Below are positions 1-8,279 of a stretch of 29,086 nucleotides of DNA, piece after piece. The notes under the pieces were generated by a model. The model made no database searches. It saw nothing but the letters and a program-made list of their open reading frames with translations, and was not told the origin of the DNA. Each line of letters starts with the position of its first letter. Position 1 is the first letter of the stretch. This DNA comes from JAKEHA01 sp035687255 (lineage in GTDB: Bacteria > Krumholzibacteriota > Krumholzibacteriia > WVZY01 > JAKEHA01): NCBI GenBank assembly GCA_035687255.1, contig DASRYI010000217.1, forward strand, positions 1-29,086. The letters are read 5' to 3'. The translations under genes were made by a program, and so were the position numbers.

Positions 1-35
1 GTTGTTCCGGGGTGGCCGGTGACAGGACCCGCGAG
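1..35 (-). repeat. Copy A of a 35-bp intergenic repeat
   Basis: Bases 1-35 match the reverse complement of 13002-13036 at 34 of 35 positions; the only difference is position 5. Both copies lie in non-coding DNA and they face opposite ways. The window begins inside or at the edge of this copy, so the full element may extend to the left. Similarity fades just after base 35. Confidence 0.7.
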
Positions 36-576
36 CACGCAGAGCCACGACAAGAGCTCAACCTGGAGTCCGCCGACACCGGCATCATCATGGAAAGAAA
101 AAAGAGGGAGCGAAGGACTCGATCGTCTCACGCGCTGGTCCCCGACGGCAGCCCTGCGAGTCTGGGTCCTGCGAGAAGCCCTCCCCGAAAGGCTGGCTGC
201 ACACGCTCGGATTCGGTCTTCCATCCGAAACCGGCGCGCTCGACGATCGAGCCCACGTCCGTGGACGGCTCCTCCCTTCCGCCCCCGTCCGGCTCCCTCT
301 TTGTCCCGCCGCAACCGATGCTGTGAACTGTCGACGATTTTCCCCGCACCACAGCAACCGCCACACGTCGTCGCACTCACGAACCGATCACGATGACCAG
401 CCCTAAGGCAAACGAAGTGCCACTTCCGCGCAATGCGCGGATATGGCGCGCAGGCGCGCGCCAGGGAGTTGTCAGCATGTGAGATACGGTGATGAATCGG
501 CGACCACGACGATGGTCGCGGGCGATGAAACGAGGTCGTGGCGTGTGGCGCTCGTTGACGAACTGCGCGCGCGGGT
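1..576. other. Intergenic region without a supported gene
   Basis: No reading frame here looks like a protein: the open frames are Arg/Pro/Ser-rich and have no domain or plausible start. The region lies downstream of the REC-GAF-HD-GYP gene, which ends at 577 on the minus strand. It contains one copy of a 35-bp repeat at 1-35. It also has two adjacent GC-rich stem-loops: CCGCG/CGCGG at 427-441, and GGCGCGC/GCGCGCC with an AGGC loop at 445-462. These may slow or end transcription from the minus-strand gene, but no T-tract follows, so a terminator is not claimed. Confidence 0.5.
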
Positions 577-2139
577 TTACACGCTGGCCGGAGTCGTCGA
601 AACCGGCGCCGGGGCCTCGCGGCCCTTTTCCTTCATATACTCGATGAAGACCTTCGCGAGGTGCGGATCGAACTGCGTCCCGGCGCTCTTCTCGATACGC
701 CGCATCGCTTCCGCAATCGTGAGTGCCTTGCGATAGGGCCGGTCCGTGGTCATGGCATCGAAGCTGTCGGCAACCGTCACGATACGGGCAATGAGCGGGA
801 TGTTTTCTCCTGCAAGCCCATCCGGGTAGCCCTTGCCGTCGTAGCTTTCGTGGTGATGGCGCACGATGTGGATGGCGCCACTCAGAAATTCCATCTTTTC
901 CACGATCTGCGCACCCACCACCGGGTGCGCTTTCATCTGCACCCATTCGTCGGCCGTCAGCGGCCCCGGCTTGTTGATGATGTCGTCGCGCAGACCCATC
1001 TTGCCGATGTCGTGGAGCAGCGATCCGAACAGGATCTGCCGCAGGTCCTCCGCGCCCAGGCGCAGACGGTTGGCCAGCGCCATCGAATACGATGCCACGC
1101 GCTCGGTGTGTCCGCGCGTGTAGGGATCCTTGGCTTCAAGCAGCTGGATCAACGAGCGCAGCGTGGCCACGTAGGTCACCTGCAGCTGCTCCATCAGGCG
1201 CACATTCTCCATGCCGATGCCGATGGAGTTGCTGACGAAGGTCAGGATGTCGAGGTCGTACTCCGTGTACTCTTCGCCGGAGAGCTTGGGCCCGGTGAAC
1301 ACGAATCCCTTGAGCTCGCCTTTTACGTTGATGGGGGCCGCGTATTCGAAAACGGCAAGACGCAGGTCGGGAAGCGCCCTGGTGAAGCGGCCGTCGCTAC
1401 TGCGCGAAATCTTGGCGGAATGGGCATCTCCGAAAAGTTTGACGAAGGGCGCGGTGCGGTCGATGCTGAGCCCCTCAAAACGTTCGCGGCTGAATCCGCG
1501 CACACCCAGCAGGTTGAAGTGCGTGGCGTTTTCGCGCTGGACGCCGAAGATCGCCAGGCTCGACACACGCAGTTCACCCACGAGCGTGAGTGAGGCGGTC
1601 TTGACCAGCTCGGCGAGCGCCTGGGCGCGGTTGAGATCCTGCGACACCGTAAGCAGCGTGCGCATCGAGAGCATGTGGCGTTTGAAATTCCTGGCAACAC
1701 GCGTGTTCTCGTTACGCTCGTTCGCGATCTCCGACTCCAGCTCGACATTGCGGTGACCGAGGGAGACGGCGCGCGACGTGCGCCGCAGCGCCGAATCCAC
1801 ACGAACGTGCAGTTCGCGCAGCGAGACCGGCTTGTGCATGAACTCGTCCGCTCCGCCGTCCAGCGCGTTGACGCGCGAATCGACATCACCCTGTCCGGAA
1901 AGCACCAGCACGGGCAGGGTTTCGTCTTCGTCGCGGATGTTGTCGAGAACATCGATGCCGCTCATGTCGGGGAGATCGAGGTCCAGAATGACCAGGTGCG
2001 GCATGGTAGTAGCAACGTGTTCGAGCGCTTCGCGCCCGGTGGCGGCGGTGCGCACTCCGTATCCGTGGCGCCCCAGTGACTCCGACACGATTTCCAGCAA
2101 TTTGGGGTCGTCGTCAACCAGCAGAATATCCGCGTTCAT
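577..2139 (-). CDS. Response regulator with GAF and intact HD-GYP domain (probable c-di-GMP phosphodiesterase)
   Basis: 520 aa. Residues 1-120 are a receiver domain with the acidic cluster D9-D11, phosphoacceptor D53 in an ILDLDLP context, S81 and K103. A GAF-like region follows at about 160-310. An HD-GYP domain spans about 325-500 and keeps the expected metal and signature residues: H344 in RGHTER, H376-D377 in LLHDIGK, H405, the HHH at 428-430, GYP at 437-439 and D458. HD-GYP proteins hydrolyse c-di-GMP, so phosphorylation of D53 by a partner kinase probably controls phosphodiesterase activity. The ATG at 2139 is chosen because a GGGGAG ribosome site lies 7 bases upstream and the receiver domain starts there. 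It sits 11 bp after the stop of the degenerate HD-GYP gene, so the two are almost certainly co-transcribed. The C-terminal tail is Pro/Thr/Ala-rich. Confidence 0.93.
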   Translation of the reverse strand: MNADILLVDDDPKLLEIVSESLGRHGYGVRTAATGREALEHVATTMPHLVILDLDLPDMSGIDVLDNIRDEDETLPVLVLSGQGDVDSRVNALDGGADEFMHKPVSLRELHVRVDSALRRTSRAVSLGHRNVELESEIANERNENTRVARNFKRHMLSMRTLLTVSQDLNRAQALAELVKTASLTLVGELRVSSLAIFGVQRENATHFNLLGVRGFSRERFEGLSIDRTAPFVKLFGDAHSAKISRSSDGRFTRALPDLRLAVFEYAAPINVKGELKGFVFTGPKLSGEEYTEYDLDILTFVSNSIGIGMENVRLMEQLQVTYVATLRSLIQLLEAKDPYTRGHTERVASYSMALANRLRLGAEDLRQILFGSLLHDIGKMGLRDDIINKPGPLTADEWVQMKAHPVVGAQIVEKMEFLSGAIHIVRHHHESYDGKGYPDGLAGENIPLIARIVTVADSFDAMTTDRPYRKALTIAEAMRRIEKSAGTQFDPHLAKVFIEYMKEKGREAPAPVSTTPASV

Positions 2140-2150
2140 TTTTCTCCCCG

Positions 2151-3983
2151 TCATACGCTGAAGAGCGCAAATTTCCCGTCTCTGGCATTGCTGCCCGAAC
2201 GAATCTCCTCTTCCACCACCTGGACGAACGAACGCACAACCTCGGGGTCGTAGCGCATTCCCCAGTTCTCTTTGAGCGTGTTCACGGCTTCTTCGCGCGT
2301 GAGCGCGGGCCGCGTGGGGCGCTCCTGCAGCATGGCCGCGTAGCTTTCCACCACCGAGACGATGCGCGCGCCCAGCGGGATGTCGTGTCCCTGCGTGCCG
2401 CGCGGATATCCTTCGCCATTGAAGCGTTCGTGATGGTGGAGCACGACCTCGCATGCGTGATCCGAGAACCGCATGTCACGAAGCATGGCCGCTCCGTCAC
2501 TGGGATGGCGCTTGATAATCTCCCATTCCTCGGGCATCAGTTCGCGCGGACTGCGAACGATCAGGTCGCTCACCTTGATCATTCCGATGTCGCGCAGAAC
2601 CGTCCCGTACATGAGATCGCGCACGTGTTCGGTCGGATAGTGCATGCGCTGCGCGACCGTGTACACGTAGTTGGTAATGAGGTTGGTGTTGCCGCGTGCC
2701 AGCGTGTTTTCTTCAATGAGCGAGATCAGCGTCTGCACCACGCCCAGCGTGCGTTCGTTTTCTTCCTCGAAGCGCGACATGCTCTCATAGGCGACGGCCG
2801 CCTGATGGATGAGAATCTTCAGGAACTCGAGCGCGCCGGTATCCAGTTCGGCGCGAATGGGGCGCCCCAGCAGCAGGATGCCGCGCACCTCACCCCGCAC
2901 CACGAACGGCGCGACGTAGGTGCAGCCAAGAGCCAGGAGCGGCGCCTTGACGTCGTCTCCGAAGGGCGACTTCTCCACCGCCTGCACGTCCACCGTGCTG
3001 CCCCACTTCTCCACACGCAACTGGGTGCCGGAAAGCGCAAACCCGCGCAGTTCGCCCTGTTCAATGCCTTTCATGGCCACGGGCACGAAGTAGCCCCGGT
3101 TCTGCTCCAGAAACACCGCGCTTTCCACCCCGACCTGGGCAATGGTCGTGAGCAAAAACGTGTCGAGGAGTGCCTTGCGATCGCGCAACCGGTAGAAGTC
3201 GGAATTGATGGAGAAGAGTGTGTTGTACTGAACGATGCGCCGTTGCAGCTCGCGCGGATCGGCACCGGTCGCATCGAGGGTTGGCGGTTCCGGCGTGAAT
3301 TCCGCACGCCGGGCGGCCGGCGTTTCCCGGTGTTCCACCGGTGCCGGCCGGGCTTCGGGGACACGCCGGGCCGGAGCATGGCCGCGCGGCGCATGGGCAC
3401 CGCGTCCCGGCGAAGCGTTCGGAGTCGAGCGCCGCGCCGAACCGGGTGCGGCCGGCACGGGTCGTTCGTCAGGTTCGGCCGCCGCCGGTTCATCATCCGC
3501 GGCGTCGCTGGTCTGCGCGTTGTCCTCTTCTTCCGCAGGACCGTCGCCGAGCTGGAGGATGTCCTCCAGGGTCTCGGACGAAAGCAGTGCGTCGTCACCT
3601 TCCAACTCGGGGGCGTCCGAATCCCGCAACGCGAGAATCTTGGCCAGCACGGCGGGAATCGCATCGTCGAGCGTGCTCGCAACCACGATGCGCGGCGCAT
3701 CTTCCTTCTTGAGGAATTTGAGAACCGTCTTGCTTGCGCCCACCAGCCCGATGGCGGTGCGCCCGCGCGACGCCACGTCGCGGATGATGCGGGCGCATCC
3801 TCCGCCCAGGGACTCGAGTTCTGAAACTTCAAACAGAACGCGGGAGAGTCCCCGCCGGTTGCACTCGGTGAAGATGCGTTCGAGAACGGTCTTTTCGTGG
3901 AAGCCGAGAGTCCCCGTGATCTTGAATATCGTGACGCCCGGGTCGGGCGATGAAAGTTTCTCGATCCTGGTCTTCGGTGGCAT
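2151..3983 (-). CDS. STAS-like + GAF + degenerate HD-GYP protein
   Basis: 610 aa. Residues 5-120 resemble a STAS/anti-anti-sigma fold. An acidic, then Pro/Ala/Arg-rich linker covers about 120-240, a GAF-like domain about 250-400, and an HD-GYP fold about 410-590. The HD-GYP signature is only partly kept: HP at 493-494, HHHE and GYP (525-527) remain. However, the first metal His is N432 (RGNTN), the HD pair is R464-D465 (LRDIG), and the later VAD motif is VVES with E547. It is therefore probably not an active phosphodiesterase and may bind ligand or regulate its active neighbour. The ATG at 3983 has GGGAG about 5 bases upstream; an upstream TTG at 3998 would add five residues. The neighbouring genes are the HTH protein upstream and the active HD-GYP regulator 11 bp downstream. 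Confidence 0.88.
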   Translation of the reverse strand: MPPKTRIEKLSSPDPGVTIFKITGTLGFHEKTVLERIFTECNRRGLSRVLFEVSELESLGGGCARIIRDVASRGRTAIGLVGASKTVLKFLKKEDAPRIVVASTLDDAIPAVLAKILALRDSDAPELEGDDALLSSETLEDILQLGDGPAEEEDNAQTSDAADDEPAAAEPDERPVPAAPGSARRSTPNASPGRGAHAPRGHAPARRVPEARPAPVEHRETPAARRAEFTPEPPTLDATGADPRELQRRIVQYNTLFSINSDFYRLRDRKALLDTFLLTTIAQVGVESAVFLEQNRGYFVPVAMKGIEQGELRGFALSGTQLRVEKWGSTVDVQAVEKSPFGDDVKAPLLALGCTYVAPFVVRGEVRGILLLGRPIRAELDTGALEFLKILIHQAAVAYESMSRFEEENERTLGVVQTLISLIEENTLARGNTNLITNYVYTVAQRMHYPTEHVRDLMYGTVLRDIGMIKVSDLIVRSPRELMPEEWEIIKRHPSDGAAMLRDMRFSDHACEVVLHHHERFNGEGYPRGTQGHDIPLGARIVSVVESYAAMLQERPTRPALTREEAVNTLKENWGMRYDPEVVRSFVQVVEEEIRSGSNARDGKFALFSV

Positions 3984-4008
3984 GAGGACTCCCGGCAAAG
4001 ATGGCGGC

Positions 4009-4034
4009 CGTCACGTCATATCATGGACGTGACG
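4009..4034. promoter_or_regulatory. Perfect 9-bp inverted repeat between HTH gene and HD-GYP pair
   Basis: CGTCACGTC (4009-4017) and GACGTGACG (4026-4034) are exact inverted copies around an 8-base loop. The element sits in the 79-bp gap between the HTH gene and the next gene, shortly before that gene's ribosome site. No T-tract follows. It could be an operator for the HTH protein, an mRNA-processing hairpin or a weak attenuator; the sequence does not decide. Confidence 0.55.
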
Positions 4035-4062
4035 CGCCGCATGGAACGGAGGGGTCCGGTCG

Positions 4063-4287
4063 CTACACGACCTCTTGCGCCAGCCACTTATCCAGGACGC
4101 TCTTGAGGAACCTCCACTCGCTGCCCACCTTCTTCGCCGGAATCTTGCGCTCCTTGGCGAGGCGGCACACGGTCTTCACGTGCATCTTCAAATACTCGGC
4201 TGCCTCGACGGAGGTCATCACGACATCCTGATCTTCAGCGCCGCCGATCACGATGCTCGAGTAGTCGGTGTCTCTCCACTTGCTCAT
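4063..4287 (-). CDS. Small helix-turn-helix DNA-binding protein (MerR/excisionase-like, HTH_17 type)
   Basis: 74 aa. After a short N-terminal stretch (1-22), residues 24-70 form a winged-helix domain typical of the HTH_17/excisionase/BldC-like group: MTSVEAAEYLKMHVKTV (helix-turn-helix), then IPAKKVGSEWRF (wing), then a final helix ending DKWL. Such proteins bind DNA as small regulators or recombination directionality factors. No integrase or phage gene is nearby, so a transcriptional role is more likely. The ATG at 4287 is preceded by AAGGA about 10 bases upstream; a GTG at 4335 would add 16 residues with no visible domain. It lies upstream of the two HD-GYP genes in the same direction and could control them. 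Target sites are unknown. Confidence 0.88.
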   Translation of the reverse strand: MSKWRDTDYSSIVIGGAEDQDVVMTSVEAAEYLKMHVKTVCRLAKERKIPAKKVGSEWRFLKSVLDKWLAQEVV

Positions 4288-4496
4288 CTTGCCCCATCCT
4301 TCTTTATGGTTGAGGGTGCTCGCCTGAGTACCCACCCTGATTCACGATCCACACAGCACGAAGCGTACCAATGACATCCTATTGATAAATCAACAGGTTA
4401 CACTGCTTCCAGTTGCCCGGTTCGTGCACACTGCTGGCATTCTGCACCGCCCACCGCCGTCTATCGCAACTGCGGGGTGGCGGGCGGACCAACCGG

Positions 4497-6464
4497 TCAG
4501 TGTGCGGCGCTCAGGTAGCCGGAAAGGTTCGACGTCACCTGATTCGCCGACAGCGGCTTGCTCAGATAGCCCGCGGCCCCGAGCTTTTCGACCAGCAGGT
4601 CGGCGGTCTTCCCGGTCTGTGACGTGGTCACGATGACGGGAATTTCCTGCCCGGCTTCCCGCAGGCGGTCGACGATCTTCTTCGCCGCCATGGTGGGAAT
4701 CCGGAACTCGCTGATGATGACGCGCGGCGCATTGGCCGCAATCATGTCCAGAGCTTCATCTACATCGCTGGCAAACGACGCGCGGATGTGCTGACGACTG
4801 AGAATGTCGATCAGCGTCGTGCGCGTCGCCTCACTTTGTTCGATAACCAGCACCTCGGCGGCCGGGGCTTGTCCGCCGGCCGGACCTGGCGCCGTGTGAT
4901 CTTCCTTCACGGCATCGCTGCTCACGCGCGACGGCGGTCCGTCGTTCACTTCCGGAGCACTGCTGCCGGGAAGTTCGTCGACATTCATGGTGCCGGTGAT
5001 GGACAGATACGCGCGCAGAATGTCGCCCGCATCGAGCAACGGAATGCGCCGGCCGTCAACGCGGACCACATCGTGGGGAATTCCCTTCCACACGGGAATG
5101 GAGTCGCCCAGCGCGACGCCCACTTTTTGCTGGCCCTCGCCGGGCACGTAGAACGCGATCACCTTCTCCAGCAGACCCAGCACCGCAATGTGGGATCCGC
5201 CGTGGGGCGCGTCGGGGAAGATGGCGTCGAGGTTGAGCAACGGCACGCGGCGCGTGTCGAGCGCCACATACTCGCCATAGGCGTCCTCACGCCGCGTGTC
5301 GGTTTGCACCGGAATCACATCGACGATCTGCACGCCGCGGGCGGCCATGCACACGCTGCCCTTTTCCCACACCCACAACGCTTCCGCCAGAGTGTTGGCG
5401 GGCAGCGTGAACTCAAACCGCGCCTGGCGCCCCCCGTTGGGTTCGACCAACAGCGTTCCGTGGTGTTCACGCAGTGTGCGCACCACGTGGCGCAGCCCGG
5501 GATAGAACGCAACCTGGTCGTCATGATCGAGCTTGGAGTCGGAAAGAAAATTTTCGCCGTTGTCGCGCAGCGTCCAGTGCAGGGCGCCGTGATGCTGGCG
5601 ACATTCCACGTCGATCACCATCGACGGTTCGTCGCAACGCTCGAATACGTCGGCAACCATCGCGTGCAGAATCCAGTAGGCGGCGGGCAGCAGCGCGGGT
5701 TCGATTTCCGCGTCCGTGGCGCGCAACCGCACCAGCAGCTTGCGTCCGCTGCCCCGCACCAGCTCGCGCGCAAAATCGCCGAGCGCGGTTTCCAGCGGCG
5801 CGACATCGCAGCGCGGCGTAACCACGCTTTCTTCGACGGTCGCCACAATGCGATCCATGGCCTGTGCGTAGAACTCGATGGTGCCCAGGCCGCGTCTGAG
5901 ATCCTCGATGGTGATGGTATCGGCGGTCCGCGATTGCCACGGATCGGACGTCACTGCGGCCATGACGCGTTCGCACGCCGCCGACAGTTCGGCCGCCACC
6001 CGTCCCATGCGTTCCGGATCAACCGTACCTTCCGCGCGCGCGGGACGTACGGGCTCCGCCGTCTCGTATTCCTGCCGCAGTACCTCGACCTCTTCGATCA
6101 TGGCCATCACGCCGTCGACGGGAACCGAGTTGCGACCGGTTTCGTCGCCGGACAACTCCTGGCATGATGCGAGGAGTTCTTCTTTTTCGATGAGTTCGAA
6201 GACCAGTTGCGCGATGCGATCGTCCCACGGCAGGCGGCGCGTGCCGTGTACCACCAGCAGTTGCTGGACGGCATCCAGCAGGCGCGCCCATTCCTCGAGG
6301 CCGACAACCGCCATGGTGCCGGCCAGCATGCGTACGCTCACTTTGCAGCGCTCCAGCACCGCTTCGGGCGCGGGATGACCGGCCGTGCACGCCAGGAGCT
6401 CGCAGAGCGTTTCGCACTGCGAGCGAACCTGGCGGGCAAACAATGTGCGACTGTCGGAAGCCAC
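4497..6464 (-). CDS. Degenerate CheA-like protein: Hpt-like, ATPase-like, CheW and pseudo-receiver domains
   Basis: 655 aa. The domain order resembles a hybrid CheA: Hpt-like helices (about 1-110), a helical region (about 150-215), an ATPase-like region (about 220-355), a CheW-like domain (about 360-490), a linker and a receiver fold (about 537-655). Key residues are missing. The Hpt phospho-His position is R45 (RMLAGTMAVVGL); the N-box Asn position is A271 in HAMVAD; the G1 box survives as DNG at 301-303, but the glycine-rich ATP-lid is mostly lost. In the receiver the acidic pair is E542-Q543 and the phospho-Asp position is E586 (IISEFRIP), while K636 remains. It may act as a scaffold rather than a kinase. 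The start is GTG at 6464, 15 bp after the stop of the membrane protein; AGGAG lies about 13 bases upstream and overlaps that stop. Confidence 0.85.
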   Translation of the reverse strand: MASDSRTLFARQVRSQCETLCELLACTAGHPAPEAVLERCKVSVRMLAGTMAVVGLEEWARLLDAVQQLLVVHGTRRLPWDDRIAQLVFELIEKEELLASCQELSGDETGRNSVPVDGVMAMIEEVEVLRQEYETAEPVRPARAEGTVDPERMGRVAAELSAACERVMAAVTSDPWQSRTADTITIEDLRRGLGTIEFYAQAMDRIVATVEESVVTPRCDVAPLETALGDFARELVRGSGRKLLVRLRATDAEIEPALLPAAYWILHAMVADVFERCDEPSMVIDVECRQHHGALHWTLRDNGENFLSDSKLDHDDQVAFYPGLRHVVRTLREHHGTLLVEPNGGRQARFEFTLPANTLAEALWVWEKGSVCMAARGVQIVDVIPVQTDTRREDAYGEYVALDTRRVPLLNLDAIFPDAPHGGSHIAVLGLLEKVIAFYVPGEGQQKVGVALGDSIPVWKGIPHDVVRVDGRRIPLLDAGDILRAYLSITGTMNVDELPGSSAPEVNDGPPSRVSSDAVKEDHTAPGPAGGQAPAAEVLVIEQSEATRTTLIDILSRQHIRASFASDVDEALDMIAANAPRVIISEFRIPTMAAKKIVDRLREAGQEIPVIVTTSQTGKTADLLVEKLGAAGYLSKPLSANQVTSNLSGYLSAAH

Positions 6465-6479
6465 GGTGTTGGACGTCTC

Positions 6480-8279
6480 CTACATGGTCTGGACGCAGTC
6501 GATGGCACCCAGTTCGTACAGGTCGACGGCATCGGCATCGGGTTCGATGGTGGCCGTGGCGGTGTCCGCTTCCCGGGTGGTTTGCTGGACCGGCACCGGT
6601 GCGGGTGCCTTCGGTGCCGGTGCCGGCGATTTCTTCGCGGGCGCGTCCGGCTGTTTTGACGACGGCGTCACCGTCGGACGAGGACCTGTGAGAAACCCGT
6701 CGGTGTCACCGGCGGGCGCCGCGGCCCGGACCGGACTCGGAGCCGGAGTCGCCGCAGGTGCGGACGTCTCGGACGCCGGGTCGGCCATCTCGGATTCCGG
6801 GCTTTCCTCGGCGAGGTCCCAGCGACGTTCCGGTGTGCTATCCACCTCGAAATGATGATCGGCGTCCTGCGCCTGCCCGGACGCATCCGAGAAGAATTTC
6901 CGTTCCTTCTCGAAGCCGGGAATGTCCGCAAACCCGGCGTCATCCCCGGCGTCCGAGCCGAGCACGTCGGAGGCTTTCGGGGTGACAAAGTCATCCTCAC
7001 GGCTCTTTGCGATCGTATCGTCGCCGGCAGACGGCGCGGAGGTATCCAGGTCAAGGTCGGCGACTCCGCTAACTTCCAGACCCGAGGACACGTCAGTATG
7101 CGAGTCGTCACCGGAAAGGCGTTCCAGTGCGTGCACGTGCTCGTTCATGGCAGCGAGACGCTCGGACCACAGGTGCACGCGTTTGGCCACACCGGCCATC
7201 GCGGCCGCCGTGCCGTCCGACACGGGCGCCGCGGCACCCAGCGCCGCCTTGAGAGCGGGTGCGGTCTCACGCCAGTGCTGCGCAACCGCGTTGAAACGCG
7301 TGGCCGTGGTGCGAAGCTCTTCCGCCAGTTTGATGGCGTCGGCTTCGGGTCCACCGCTGGCCTGAAGCGCGGCGGCAATGGCGATGCGTTTGGTTTCTTC
7401 GCCCAGGGTGCCCAGCGCACTGGCAATGGAGTCCACGCGCTTCTGCACTTCGGCAGCGCTGTCGGCCGGACGCCCCGGTGCCGACTTGAGCCCGGCGTTC
7501 ACCGTCTGGAGCGCCGTCTCCACTTCCTTTGCGCCCGCACCGCACGCCGCCAGGTCACGACGCAGTCCACTTACGGCGTCCCGCATCGATCCGCGCAGAT
7601 CGTCCAGCGCGCGCTCGGCCGTCGGATCGGTGGTGGCGGGCTCGGGAGTGCTGATGATGAAAGCGCGCAGTGAGCGTTCGAGTGCCTTGAGTTCCGGAAT
7701 CGTCAGCGCGATTTCGGAGGGGAAACCGTCACGACCGGCGTGAATCGCCTCGTTCAGCGCAGAGCACTCGCTCGACAACCGCGACATCACGTCCGCCTTC
7801 GCCGACGAATCCGCCGGGGCCTGCTTGCGTTCGCGGTCGGTTTGGTTGCGCTCCATCGCCGCCACGCGGTGCTTGACGCTCATCATGAATTCGCGCAGTT
7901 CCGGATGCGACTTGAGACGATCGGTCAGATCGTCGCTCTCGAGATCGTCGATGGTCTTGATCGACTTCAGGATCTGCTTGTACTCGGCGCCCGAGTCTAC
8001 GTACGCCTTGTAGCGGCGCACCGCACCCGCCACCAGTATGTAGGAAGCAAATGCCAGCAGCGCTGTCAGCGCGAGCAGCGGGGCCATCTCCTCGACAAAT
8101 GCGCCCAGATTGAAGGTCCACGTGTCGGGCGAAAGTCCGCCCACGTGTATCCAGTGCCAGGTAACTCCAAAGGTTCCCGTGATGAAATAGCTGACACCGA
8201 TTGCCGTGACGACCAGCAGCAGGGCGACGAGAAAGCCGACCTTCCACGGTGAAGTAAGAGTGGGCTTCTTGCGATCCAC
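6480..8279 (-). CDS. Two-TM membrane protein with a degenerate chemoreceptor-like cytoplasmic region
   Basis: 599 aa. A short basic N-terminus is followed by TM1 (about 13-35), a periplasmic loop of about 30 residues rich in Trp and His, and TM2 (about 66-88). A long, mostly helical cytoplasmic region (about 95-400) leads into an acidic, Pro/Ala-rich low-complexity tail. Residues about 283-330 resemble the signalling hairpin of methyl-accepting chemotaxis proteins: the stretch EETKRIAIAAALQA followed by LAEELR aligns with the hairpin QTN...LNAA.EAA and AEEVR pattern, with a small gap and several substitutions. The match is partial and was made by eye. The adjacent downstream gene encodes a CheW-containing CheA-like protein, which supports a receptor role. 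The start GTG at 8279 follows AAGGAG by about 7 bases; upstream ATG frames lie in the structured leader. If the hairpin match is wrong, this is an unclassified coiled-coil membrane protein. Confidence 0.75.
   Translation of the reverse strand: MDRKKPTLTSPWKVGFLVALLLVVTAIGVSYFITGTFGVTWHWIHVGGLSPDTWTFNLGAFVEEMAPLLALTALLAFASYILVAGAVRRYKAYVDSGAEYKQILKSIKTIDDLESDDLTDRLKSHPELREFMMSVKHRVAAMERNQTDRERKQAPADSSAKADVMSRLSSECSALNEAIHAGRDGFPSEIALTIPELKALERSLRAFIISTPEPATTDPTAERALDDLRGSMRDAVSGLRRDLAACGAGAKEVETALQTVNAGLKSAPGRPADSAAEVQKRVDSIASALGTLGEETKRIAIAAALQASGGPEADAIKLAEELRTTATRFNAVAQHWRETAPALKAALGAAAPVSDGTAAAMAGVAKRVHLWSERLAAMNEHVHALERLSGDDSHTDVSSGLEVSGVADLDLDTSAPSAGDDTIAKSREDDFVTPKASDVLGSDAGDDAGFADIPGFEKERKFFSDASGQAQDADHHFEVDSTPERRWDLAEESPESEMADPASETSAPAATPAPSPVRAAAPAGDTDGFLTGPRPTVTPSSKQPDAPAKKSPAPAPKAPAPVPVQQTTREADTATATIEPDADAVDLYELGAIDCVQTM

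Noticed and set aside
2076..3824. Plus-strand frame of 582 codons opposite the degenerate HD-GYP gene
   Set aside because: A His/Arg-rich mirror translation of a real minus-strand gene; no start signal, no domain.
4063..4287. Excisionase of an integrated element
   Set aside because: No integrase, attachment-site repeats or phage genes are present; the gene sits in a signalling cluster.
4382..4393. FNR/CRP-like box TTGATAAATCAA upstream of the HTH gene
   Set aside because: The arms match the FNR half-sites, but the spacing is 2 bases rather than 4, and no promoter was clearly placed around it.
4788..6167. Plus-strand frame of 459 codons opposite the CheA-like gene
   Set aside because: Shadow of the minus-strand gene with no domain or ribosome site.
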